Of a DNA stretch of 64,000 bases, positions 54,387 through 64,000 are shown one piece after another. Location: assembly GCA_014773175.1 (NCBI GenBank), contig VXCM01000159.1, forward strand, positions 1 to 64,000, read 5' to 3'. A program made the position numbers and the translations under genes. This DNA comes from Lucifuga dentata. Lineage: Eukaryota > Chordata > Actinopteri > Ophidiiformes > Bythitidae. Below the pieces are notes generated by a model. It searched no databases and was not told where the DNA came from. It saw nothing but the letters and a program-made list of their open reading frames with translations. Every line of letters starts with the position of its first letter. The first letter of the stretch is position 1.

Positions 54387-54913
54387 GGGCGTTACTTTGT
54401 GTTGAAAAGTGGTGGGGACATAAGGGTTCAGACGAAAAAGCATTTTTTAAATGGTCTTCAACATATGCGACTTTAGACAATGTAATGGGGGGAGTGGTAT
54501 GAGGTCAGAGTAGATAATTACGGCAGGAAAAAAATGCATCAAAAGGACATAGCCTAGGCTACTAGACAATACTTGACAATACGAAAATACTCAGCATAAA
54601 ACGCACAATGTTGACTGCACCCATATGCATCACATCAAATCCTTTTTTTTTTTTTTAAATTTTATGTTACTTTTTTTTTGGACAAAGCACATTTGTTTCC
54701 TCTACATTTACATTGCATTGTATGTATTCTTATTGTGCAAATAAACCTTTCTCAAAATGTTGTAATTTGTTAGTTAACATTTCTTGGTGCAAGCTGTTTT
54801 TCAGAACATTTTTAACAAATTATGCTTTTAAAAAGTGATGGGGACAAAAGTGGCCATTTCAAAAAGTGGTGGGGACATGTCCCCAGCGTCCCCAGTGTAA
54901 ATGACACCTATGA
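54387..54913. mobile_element. Non-autonomous element with a 10-bp target duplication
   Basis: The direct repeat tcagaatcaa occurs at 54377-54386 and 54914-54923. The intervening 527 bp begin and end with related phrases (aaaagtggtggggaca occurs near both ends) that I recognise as frequent in fish genomes. There is no ORF. The class is uncertain. Confidence 0.5.
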
Positions 54914-55165
54914 TCAGAATCAAACATTGTCCATCCATTCATGGCTGCTTGAATTCTGGGACAATTTTCTGTGATCTGAATATACTGACTGACTGTCTGC
55001 TGGTAGCTCAGTCATTTCATAGTGAGGAAGATACTAAGTCATCGCCTGCTGTCCTCTCCTCTGTCAACTCCTCTGATTTAGATGGGACATGCAGGCCTGT
55101 GATCCCATGATTCCTCTCTGGTAGTTACTCTCCTCCACACACACACATGCGCACACGCACGTACA

Positions 55166-55166
55166 C

Positions 55167-55250
<84 letters not shown>
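55166..55250. repeat. Palindromic (GT)n(AT)n(AC)n tract
   Basis: A GT run passes through an AT run (about 55184-55204) into an AC run. The GT arm is the reverse complement of the start of the AC arm, so the tract can form a long hairpin or cruciform and is also a Z-DNA-type sequence. Confidence 0.9.
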
Positions 55251-55252
<2 letters not shown>

Positions 55253-55687
55253 CTTGTAGTACTTGTGCTCTTATCATCTCTGTGCTCTCTTGGTGTGTAA
55301 CCCAGATCAGGCTGAGCTCTAGCTCAGCTTTTTGACTGTCCTCTCTATCAGCTGACTGTCTCGTCCCGTCTGCCACTGTACCGTGGAGGTTATGCGCCCA
55401 AAGACTACAAAAACATACAACCATCAGGTACAGTGCATATAACAGTAATGAACAAAGAAAACACAGAATGTTTCATGTTTCATTGTCAAGTGAAACAAAC
55501 AGTATAGGACAGCTGTTTTCTAACCATTCTGCCTTATGACAACTTAAAATGAACACATGCCTACTATACTTGCAATCTCCTCTCAAGTATTCATAATGCA
55601 AATCAGTGAATTCTTTAAATAAAGCATGATTTTCCAGTTGTTTTTTTTTTCCTTTCAGATTGTTAACATCTGATTATAAGATGCATC

Positions 55688-55857
55688 TTAGAGCCTGTGG
55701 GAGTGAAGTGGGTTGCCCTTGTTTTTGGCTCTGACTCTGTTTTCCAGCTCAGCACTGCACTGCTTTAGCTGCACCATGTCTGCCATGTGTTCCTCCTGCT
55801 GCCTCTGGATGGTGCTCTGCAGCTCCACCACACATTCTCTGCATTTCCTGCAGTCTC
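55688..55857 (-). CDS. Probable 3'-terminal exon of a coiled-coil gene
   Basis: On the minus strand an exon after acceptor ...gaagagcag encodes about 55 residues ending at TAA (55690-55688). The sequence is Cys-rich at the start (CRKCREC) and then charged with heptad spacing (VVELQSTIQRQQEEHMADM...LENRV), typical of a coiled coil. The same frame continues upstream through a stop (TGA, 55906-55904) into another helix-like stretch starting at acceptor 55957, so the true exon structure is ambiguous. The position next to dhx38 makes a pmfbp1 ortholog possible by synteny with human. The protein itself is not one I can recognise. Confidence 0.45.
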
Positions 55858-55903
55858 CTGCTCTTCCAGTTACACAGAGAGAGAGAGATATAATGGGCGG
55901 CTG

Positions 55904-55957
55904 TCAGTTATGCTCCTCTGTCTCATCTTCCCTAATCAGCTCTCCCATCTCATGGAG
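55904..55957 (-). CDS. Alternative 3'-terminal exon candidate of the same gene
   Basis: Acceptor accaacacag is followed by 17 codons (LHEMGELIREDETEEHN) and TGA. The exon begins in phase 0, which matches the phase-0 end of the exon at 59190-59015. It is either a genuine short C-terminus or intronic sequence: AACTGAC over the stop also resembles a branch site for the 55857 acceptor. Confidence 0.3.
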   Translation of the reverse strand, partial: LHEMGELIREDETEEHN

Positions 55958-57849
55958 CTGTGTTGGTGTAAGAGTTTCACATAGGACTAAGTTTGACAGT
56001 CAATGTTCCATTTTAACTCTGTGGTGGAGATTTAAAGCACATAGGTGGGCAGATAAAGATGCCCCCTTATATGCATGAAAGATATCAAATTGGGACTAAG
56101 GAGATTAATTTCAGATGGTAATTGAAAGAAACTTTTTCATCAGATTTATCTAACTTTCTAAAAGATGTCAAATATGGTGTGATTTAATTTGCAAACAGAT
56201 GAATGGTTGGTAAATTGCTGTGCTTCAGGCTTGCGTCCCTTTGGTTGATGCAAAATCATATATCGTCAAATTTCATGACTTGTGAAGATCTGACTCATTT
56301 CTCATTTCGCTTCCTCTGGGGTTAAAAAAAATAATTACTAGTTTTGAAACACAAATTCAGACAGAAAGTAATTCAATTTGTGAGCATGGCTGGAGGGGAA
56401 CTGTGAGTGGTGTATAAACGGTTATAGATAAGCTTTAATCAGTAGACAAGCAAAGGGACAATCCCCCTTCAGAGATGACAGAATGTCCTTGGAAATCAGA
56501 CAATCAGATAGGAACATGGATTCTAATCATGATACTCACCTTACAGGCTGGTGCTGCAGCATGCCATGCATTTCAACACATAAACACTGACATGATTAAT
56601 ACATTCTCATCACAAAGGTGTGATAACAATGTTTCATTTAGTGATATAAAAAATGTACATTTTTGTATGTGCATGTGTCCCTCCTTTATTTCTTCTCATT
56701 GAACACATAAATTAAATTTTCATTCAATGTACTATAATTATTAACATTTCCTTAATATTTGGCAATAGTGAAAAAAAAGAATATCTAAACTTTGCTGGTA
56801 GAACCTTAAATCCAAATGAATCAAATGTAAACCAAAACTAAATTGTTTACATGACAGATTAACTTCAGATTTACCAGATTACATAAAAGTGCAGTTTACT
56901 AAAGTGACTGAAACCTTTGGCTCAAAAAGCCATAGTACCACGATTAACTGAACTGAAGATGAAAAGATTTGAATCCTGATAAGATTCAAGCAGATAAAAC
57001 ATGCACAACCAAACCAACCATGTGTTTACAGAGCAGTACACTGAGACACTTACTTCAATCAATATATTGATGTTTTGTAATAGGCTCTAAATGACTCAGG
57101 TTAGAGACTGCTGTGCAGCATATCTTCTCACTGCGTCTGAGTGTTGCTCCAATTCAATTCCACCCTGAAAGTAAAAGCCAGCTAAGATGACAGAGAAAAC
57201 CTAACCTTAAACTGTGACAAATGGCTAACTGTGGGTAAGTAGAAAATCCTCTTTTGTTGGTCTTCATGACAAATATGGTAGCGAGGCTATCCCATAAAAA
57301 AATAAATCTATGCAGGTCTAGTTAAGCAAGACATCTGTGGACCTCCTGCAGCTGTAGTACCCCATATGGGTGCTGAACCAAGGTGATCAGGAAGTAAAAA
57401 TAGATTTTTACTGCTGTCCTTGAATAATGGTGGATTTGGAAGCAAAGTTCCTTCCACTTCTAAGAATTTCCAAAATTAAACATCAACCTTGACTTTAAAG
57501 TAATAGCTACTCTGCCTAGTCTTTGGAAGTTAAAGAGCTGTAAGTTTGTCATGCATGAAACTAAATTGAAAAGTGAATGCGTGACAGATTCTGTCAGACC
57601 AGATGAGCTTCAGTATTTAGAGGCTGTTCACTAATTCTGCCTGTACAGTGTAACTTTGCACAACATGTTTGTGATGGTGACATGTCACTGGAGCACAAGA
57701 TAGAAATGAAATCAGAACTATTTTGTGCTTCTGTGTGTGTGTGTCGGGGGGGGNCCAAGGCCTATTTACTGCCAGATGAAGCAACTAATTAAATTGTAGA
57801 GGGCAGGCAAGCTCAGTCGCCTCTGTCCTTCTAACATTAACTAGGTCCA

Positions 57850-57976
57850 CAGCCATGGGTCAGCGGCCTTGCAAAATCAGGGAGGTAAAGAAAAAGCAGA
57901 AAGGAGGGAAAANCAGCCATGGGTCAGCGGCCTTGCAAAATCAGGGAGGTAAAGAAAAAGCAGAAAGGAGGGAAAA
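57850..57976. other. 63-bp duplication split by N (probable assembly artefact)
   Basis: 57850-57912 and 57914-57976 are identical around the single N at 57913. A second N lies nearby in a G-run at 57754. Confidence 0.9.
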
Positions 57977-59014
57977 TGATGGGGCTGGCTGGGGTTGATG
58001 CTTTTAGTATACATACAGTATACTAGAAGTGAATTCCTTAAAAAAAAAAAAAAAAGACTTTCTTTCTGGTCTCCTTTTCAAATACAGTACCCTTTACCCA
58101 GTACAGTACCCTTTGTCTCTGCTTATGAAACAGCAGGGATTGGTTGAAAAATTTGGAGAAGATGCTTATATGTGTGTAAGGTAAGAGAAATCATTCAACT
58201 CAAGCTGCTGCGTCACTGACTCTGAATCATGTGTGTGGTGGTGAGAATTACTGTGGGAAAAGCCCAGAGCCTTTCCAATGCTCACCTCCCTATTCCATTG
58301 ACAAGTGAGGTGCAGTAACAGCTAATCGATGGCTAGTGAATTCCCTGTGCACTCCTCCTCACCAGGCTGATCAATATTCCTGGCAATTAGAATCCCCTAT
58401 CTGCATGGCTGTAGGGACCTTGGGGTGGCTCGCCAGCCCACAAACACCCAATTTAGTCTTCAGCCTATCACTTAATTACTAAATCATCCCTAATGCCCAT
58501 TGGCAGGTGGCGGGTGTACTCAGAGAAGCCTCACTGGCTGAGTGAACAAGAGACCTTTGGTAAGGTGCTGGTTAAGATGATCCTGTCCCACTTCTCCTGG
58601 CCAGTTAAGCATCTGATTTCACAAAAGGGCCCAGACCTGAAATGATCCGCCTATTGAGCGCTTGGCCCACATGCAAGCCAGATGGATGATGTGGAATGGG
58701 AGGGATGCAGGTATGAGGGACACAGGATGCCAACAGTCACTAATCTAAAACACCTGTCAGCCATGACAAGAGTGTGAGACACAGGAGGATTTGTAAAGCC
58801 TTCACACGTGTGTTTTCTCATAGTGACTGGGGATCCATGAGATAACAGCAATGACAACAGTCTCCTGATAATTCCTTTGATAACAACTCAGCGTGATTAA
58901 AATATTTCAGGTCATTGAAATATCTTAATACAAGTCACTACCACTACCATTACTACAACCACAGTAACAGTGCAGAGAATACAGCACACCTGGAACATTA
59001 GCTCTTACTCTTAC

Positions 59015-59190
59015 CTTCATGCTTAACCTCTGAGCCTGTGTGAGCGTGCGTGTCTGTGAGTGTGTGTGTACAGTTCTGCTTTTAGCTTCCTGTCTCTGCT
59101 TTGTCTTCCCAACCTCTGCCAGCTGCTTCTGTGTCCACTGATGCCCACGCACTGACAGCAAAGCCCTTTCCTCTGGGCAAGCCAGTTTTT
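59015..59190 (-). CDS. Internal exon of the minus-strand coiled-coil gene
   Basis: Acceptor atctcatcacag and donor ATGAAG|gtaaga bracket 176 nt with one open frame (two leading bases plus 58 codons). It encodes a charged, helix-prone segment (WTQKQLAEVGKTKQRQEAK) followed by a Thr/His/Gln-rich stretch that derives from an ACAC-type simple repeat. It ends in phase 0. Membership in one gene with the 55.7-kb exon is inferred from strand, composition and compatible phase with acceptor 55957. Confidence 0.45.
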
Positions 59191-60390
59191 CTGTGATGAG
59201 ATATAAGTGTAAACAAACACATCAATGAAAACATATATAGGCATGTATATTTGTAGTCACAAATATACATGCTATGCATATATTTATTTTAGCGGTGCTA
59301 TATTACTGTAAAATTCATTGCACTAGAGTGATACTTTAAAGAATAGTTGCCTCAAATAATTTGCAACATACTAACAAAAAATTGGCTTAACTCTTGTAGA
59401 TTCCCTTGCTAAAGTAGATTCTGACCTTTGACTTTTTGTTTGTCCCACCTTTTTTCTAACATATTTCTGCCAAACCTGTATCATTTTTTTCATCCAAAAA
59501 AAAAAACCAAACAAAAAAACCCTGTATCTTTTTTTCTACTGTATGTACCTAATGCGTCCACACGATAAAGAGTAACATAACACCAGCTGAAAACTGTGTT
59601 TTTGCTGACCTCCAGTGGTTGAAATTCTCACCTTTTTGTCTGCAGTGATGCAGAAATTTATTCAGGATGTAATCACAATGCTATGACATCACTATTGATG
59701 TGGAAACAGGTCCAAGAGATGTAAATCTTCCAACCACAAGAGGTGACTAAGACAATGTTTGGTGTTTTAATATTTTATAATATGTATAATGGCATGTTTT
59801 TATAATTTTATGAGTAGATTTCTGTGACTTGGCATGGTGTGCAGAAGAGTGTGTATGTCACACAAAAAGCCTTGGGCTGTGAATTGATGGGCAGTTTTCT
59901 TGCAGGTGAGTGGCTGAGGCAATTGCAACATCACACACACAGGTAGGCTGTCTCATGCAATGCAATGAAGCCAGCACTAGAGGCTAGCTGACCTGACACG
60001 AAAAACCTGTCACTGTCATTCCCCTGCTTTATCCCTCGTACCCTCACTTATGTCATTTCATTCATTCTCTCTGTTTTACTGCCTTATTCATGTCTTGATT
60101 TTGTAATTTAAACAATCTCTTCTAAAAGACATGAAAAAATAGAAAGACTGATAAGCTGACAGTAGAGCAAAAAAAGGCAATAAACCAAATGCATCTGACA
60201 ACTCTCACAAAAGATTTGAAGAGATTCAGGACATTTCTAGACCATCTGACACTGAAGAATGACAGCAGGAAGAGAAGAAAGTGGGGCTGAGGCACAAGTG
60301 ATAAGTGGGACCCACAGGCATACACTCTCAAAATATGTCACTTTTCCCAGTCTGCTGAAACACTCAGAGTCATCTGACAACTGGGCATGT

Positions 60391-60947
60391 CTAAATCAGG
60401 TACAGTTTCCCTAAGCTATCATACTGTCTTTGCAAAGCTCTTGGCCTTTCTTGAGCTCCTCTGTTCACTATGGACAGAGAAGAAGCCACGCTGGGACTTT
60501 CTGTTAGCTTTTGAGACTCTGGCACTGTCATGCTGCCACCAGGCTGTGGGCCTCTGCATATGCAGGAATGGCTTCTAAGTTTAATGTGCATGGCCCAGCA
60601 GTTTGGCTGTAAGCAGCCTCTGGGTCTAGCAGCTGTTATCTTCTGCTTCCAGTGATGTCCCTCAAACAGGACATCTGCTAGCAGCTGTTCCTCTGCCTGC
60701 TGAAGGTCTAACAACTCTGGACGTGAATGCAGGCACCCAGTCAAGGCACATACGTGTCCACGCACAGATCCACGGTATGTGGGGATAAAAAACATTGATA
60801 AACTGTTAATTCTTGAATTGCCAGACAACCATCTTTGAGCTGAGCTGGTTGAGTCTGGACACCTCCTCTCAACAGACGCACCTCTGCATGATACACACTC
60901 AACTCCTGAATGCCTTGGGCACACTGCTTCGGGGCCTTGGGGAGAGC
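60391..60947 (-). CDS. Candidate exon block of the minus-strand gene
   Basis: Two helix-like segments lie in different frames: one after acceptor cttggcag (from 60947, ALPKAPKQCAQGIQELSVYH...) and one after acceptor cacgtccag (from 60716, LLDLQQAEEQLLADVLFEGH). The second stays open to 60391. Donors are uncertain and the phases do not fit the neighbouring candidates, so at most part of this block is coding. Confidence 0.25.
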
Positions 60948-60960
60948 CTGCCAAGCCATG

Positions 60961-61022
60961 TGCACACACACATACACATACACACACACAGACACACATA
61001 GGAACATACACATGCAAACACA
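60961..61022. repeat. CA-rich simple repeat
   Basis: Interrupted CA repeat. It lies immediately upstream (minus sense) of the 60947 acceptor, where it would read as UG-rich RNA. Confidence 0.85.
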
Positions 61023-61299
61023 CAGAGCTGTCACTTTCCTGTCACATACCCATGGAAATGGCCTGAGGTGAAGTAAGGATGGCTGCCCAAAGCTTTACAA
61101 ATCTTCTTGAAGGACAGAGCAGAGGAGCACCTGCCTTCCTCCACCCCCAAGCTATCTCCACACCTGCTGCAGTGCAATGACTTGGCTGTCTGCCCCTAAT
61201 TTGGTATTTCCACAAAGATGACATATGTATCAGGCAGACCAGGAAATGTCCTGGGTCAGGAGAGAACAGCTTCCTGACAGGTGTCACCACCAATCTGCA

Positions 61300-61502
61300 C
61301 AGGCCTGCCTCTGATGTGTTAACTATTCAATTAACCAGCTCATCGCACTGAGTGGGTGCCAGCACCTAATTACCTATGAGACCGCGCCTGTGAAAGAAGT
61401 GAAATATGTGTGTGCATGTGTGAGGATGACAGGTCACACATTATGTTACTATTATGGGTTCTTCTCACTCCAAACCAACTAGACATTCATGTAGAATATG
61501 AA

Positions 61503-61556
<54 letters not shown>

Positions 61557-62440
61557 GTTTACCATCTCTAGAGCCTCTCTCCTCTTCACTCAGCACCAAT
61601 CAAACTGCAGGAAAACAGGCTTATTGTATTGAGTAAAGTAAGAGTGTAAACATTAAATGAAAATAAAAATAGTATAATTTAGGAAAATAGGTCCTGCCAT
61701 GCAGTCTCTTCAACTCATGCCATTAAAATAACGAGGTGTCACTGAGCTCCGCTTCCATATCTCCAATGTTGACACCCATCAAGACAAATCTATATTTCAT
61801 GGCCACTTACAGATGTATAAATAGCCAAATGAGGTGCGCTAACCATCTATAAAACGGCACTAAAAGGTTGCCAGAAGATGGCGGGTGTCGTGAGTCAGTT
61901 GTGCTGGTAATCAATCTAGGGTGAGAGGAGAGAAAAGGGGAGAAGAGTAAAGGAGAGGAGTGGGTTGCTTTGCGTGGCTAAGAGGCGAGGCATAGCACGG
62001 TGCAGCAAGCAGGGCAGTAAATCACATCTACACGGCACGGTCGCTCCACTGACACAGCCACTTCAGCTGACATGGGGCTTGCTCGACAGACTGATGGATC
62101 ACCACACTACACTCCATTAAAGGCAAACGGGCACGACAAGCACTGACATAACAAACAATTAGTCACTGCTGTGGATATGGACTTTAGGTTCAGAGGGCTT
62201 CCTGGTGATGGGCACTCCCGTTCTGTCTGGGTACAGAGGAACATTAGTTCCCAGATTCCTTTGTGATATTAAAAGCCTATGTGCTGTAATAGCATTGCTA
62301 TCATTTATGGTTCTGGTAATGTGCCAGTCATTAGGAGTTTTCTCAATAGCAATGCAGAGAATTGGATGTCAGCACTCCAGGAGGAATAATTCTGCAACCA
62401 AATAACAAGCTTTTTTGTTTTGTTGGGCTCACTATCATCG
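61300..62440. other. Non-coding stretch resembling conserved regulatory DNA
   Basis: The interval has balanced composition with few simple repeats apart from (GA)n at 61509-61553. Numerous homeobox-type TAAT/ATTA cores (ttcaattaacc, cctaattacc) occur in non-repetitive context and no exon fits. The CNE character is an impression that needs an alignment. Confidence 0.35.
61509..61553. repeat. (GA)n microsatellite
   Basis: Pure GA run of about 45 bp. Confidence 0.95.
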
Positions 62441-62723
62441 AACATCACTTAAAGCTATCCCATCATCAGCATTGATGAACACGTTGACCCTATTTGTGTT
62501 TAGCTGTTTTCTCCTTAATCCAAATGTTTTCTGTGATTTGTTTTCTACAAGTTAATTAGGACATCTGATCCTGTTGTGAGGAAATCCTCCAGCCTTTTAG
62601 CTTTAGTACTTTATTCAATATACCCTCTGCAGGTAGAATCTTTTGACATCAACTTTTGAAACCGAATTTGGTGATTTTTCACAGCTTGAATTAGACACTG
62701 AAAAATACTGCTCAATATCCTAC

Positions 62724-62872
62724 CTCAAGTATTCATTAGTGTAAGAGTGACAAGAATGCAAATCATCTGAAGCCGTAATTGACAGGGCCTGGACACTGAA
62801 AGGCTTGTTTATGTTGTTGGAAAATAAGTTTAAAAAATCAGACTGATCTCCCTCAGCTATGCTCTGCTCTGC
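62724..62872 (-). CDS. Candidate exon with strong splice sites
   Basis: Acceptor cttgtgttttcag and donor TTGAG|gtagga bracket 149 nt with one open frame of 49 codons plus two bases (AEQSIAEGDQSDFLNLFSNN...). The splice signals are good, but its phase does not match the flanking candidates, so it needs an unseen partner exon or is spurious. Confidence 0.35.
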
Positions 62873-63310
62873 CTGAAAACACAAGTACTTTCTCAGAGTA
62901 GAACTCAGTTTAGACATCAAGGGAAGAAACCCTGGACTAACTATACATTTGAAATAATCACATCCAACTTGATCATAGAACAAACACATCATATTAATAC
63001 ACAACACACAGTAAGTTGTACGATACACAGCAGATTACTGGGTAGGTTGTGCGTAAAACACAGGAGGACTATGTGTTATTAAGATGTTTTGAATTGTTAA
63101 TTGGAGTCTTGCATAAAAGGGTGGCATCAATGGTGGAGCACAGAGTCCTTATAGGCAGGGCTAGGTGGAAGATCAGGATGGAGGACCAGAGGATTTAGTC
63201 TGTCTGTTTACTGGGCTGATGACTGAGTAGAAGATGAGTGTGAAAGGAAATCTGTAGGGAGCAGCATCTCCACACTTCAATCACAGATGGAGGGGAGCTC
63301 TCTGTCAGAC

Positions 63311-63349
63311 CTTTAGCCACTCTCACTTCTTCTCCACTACTGGTCTCCA
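63311..63349 (-). CDS. Candidate small exon (39 nt)
   Basis: Acceptor gttgtccccag and donor AAAG|gtctga enclose 39 nt whose only open frame (ETSSGEEVRVAK) continues in phase from the exon ending at 63855 and into the exon beginning at 59190. The support is short and based on phase only. Confidence 0.25.
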
Positions 63350-63854
63350 CTGGGGACAACACCCATTATTTCTCACCCTCAGCATGACTTTCCACTTTAG
63401 TCCATCAGACAAAGATGATCTCCTTTCTTTGATTCTATGATATGCTTGTGCTCGCACACATACTCACATAATACATATATACAAAGATGCATGCATACGG
63501 ACGTACAAAGAGGAGCACAGTGTACACATGCACTTATGAAAAAACATCAATTCTTCCTCCTTGGTGACTGGAGCACATGGTCAGTAGCAGAAGGATAAAC
63601 TGTTGCGATGGTGAATGCTTGTTGGAATGACTACATTCGAATGATTTACAATCAGAAAAATTAACTTTTACTTTGCCAAGGCCTTTCTAAAACTCCTTCC
63701 TGAATTTATCTCCCTGCCTATGTAAGATGGTGTGATGGCCTCTGCCCATTTCACTGGCAGTTTTCCTGCTGTAGTTTAACTGTGATGAATTAAAATCTGT
63801 AGAAGTACTTTGTAAAGCTCCACGGCAGTTGATCCCCCTCAGCTTTCAACTTAC

Positions 63855-63911
63855 CTTGCAGACCCACCACCTGGGCATGAAGGTGCATCACCAACTCATC
63901 ACAGTCTAACA
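63855..63911 (-). CDS. Small internal exon (57 nt) of the minus-strand gene
   Basis: Acceptor ttggtttctcag and donor CAAG|gtaagt are both close to consensus. The single open frame encodes LDCDELVMHLHAQVVGLQ, an amphipathic helix-like segment. The gene continues beyond the right edge of the window. Confidence 0.45.
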
Positions 63912-64000
63912 CTGAGAAACCAAAACATAAATGCACATGCACACTTTGGAAAACTTTCAGAAATGACGTGCAGGGGAACTGACCTGCTGCGTCAGCTTAT

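Larger units (their letters stand above)
41180..55687. other. Gene-poor interval downstream of dhx38
   Basis: No exon series or recognisable protein is visible over about 14.5 kb. Contents are SINE-like copies at 46.9 and 51.7 kb, simple repeats, gaps, and several GC-balanced stretches with few simple repeats and many TAAT-core sites (for example 42.7-43.6, 47.6-48.5 and 52.8-53.05 kb) that resemble conserved non-coding DNA. Conservation cannot be tested here. Confidence 0.5.

Noticed and set aside
55713..56078. 121-codon plus-strand Cys/Ser-rich frame
   Set aside because: Antisense of the better-supported minus-strand coiled-coil exon; it starts with no promoter or splice evidence.
61562..61606. 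Candidate minus-strand exon with strong acceptor (ttttcctgcag) and donor (gtaaac)
   Set aside because: All three frames contain a stop between the splice sites.

Overview
This window is genomic DNA from a ray-finned fish, most likely a percomorph-type teleost. The evidence is split genes with GT-AG introns, long AT-rich intergenic DNA, many (CA)n and (GA)n tracts, a Tc1-type transposon with an intact transposase, and several interspersed repeats that I recognise as common in fish. The species cannot be named from the sequence alone.

Layout: (1) 1-7058 holds no recognisable gene: simple repeats, degenerate interspersed repeats and a perfect fold-back. (2) 7059-9541 (+) is a two-exon rhodopsin-class GPCR of 361 aa that I cannot assign to a named receptor. 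(3) 11.5-14.3 kb is a nested repeat block: a 1609-bp Tc1/mariner element with an uninterrupted 340-aa DD34E transposase sits inside an older, shorter inverted-repeat element. (4) 15.7-16.1 kb is a Tc1-type MITE. (5) 19492-21822 (-) is cyb5b, outer-mitochondrial-membrane cytochrome b5, in five coding exons. A cluster of three CCAAT boxes lies upstream. (6) 25289-40872 (+) is the complete dhx38 gene (PRP16 spliceosomal DEAH helicase): 26 coding exons, about 1255 aa, all joined in phase, preceded by a probable non-coding first exon ending at 24368. cyb5b and dhx38 are head to head, about 2.5 kb apart. (7) From 41 kb to the end the window is gene-poor and repeat-rich. A set of minus-strand exon candidates between 55.7 and 63.9 kb looks like the 3' half of a coiled-coil gene that begins beyond the right edge. 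In human, DHX38 is followed by PMFBP1 and then a regulatory desert leading to ZFHX3, so a pmfbp1-like gene is a reasonable but unproven guess.

The window shows no operon or pathway. cyb5b acts at the mitochondrial surface, dhx38 in nuclear splicing and the GPCR at the plasma membrane; they are neighbours by synteny only. I found no clearly novel biological system. The points most worth checking are the unusual orphan GPCR, the intact transposon, a possible alternative last exon of dhx38, the minus-strand coiled-coil gene with an in-frame TGA, and at least four short tandem duplications split by a single N that are almost certainly assembly errors.
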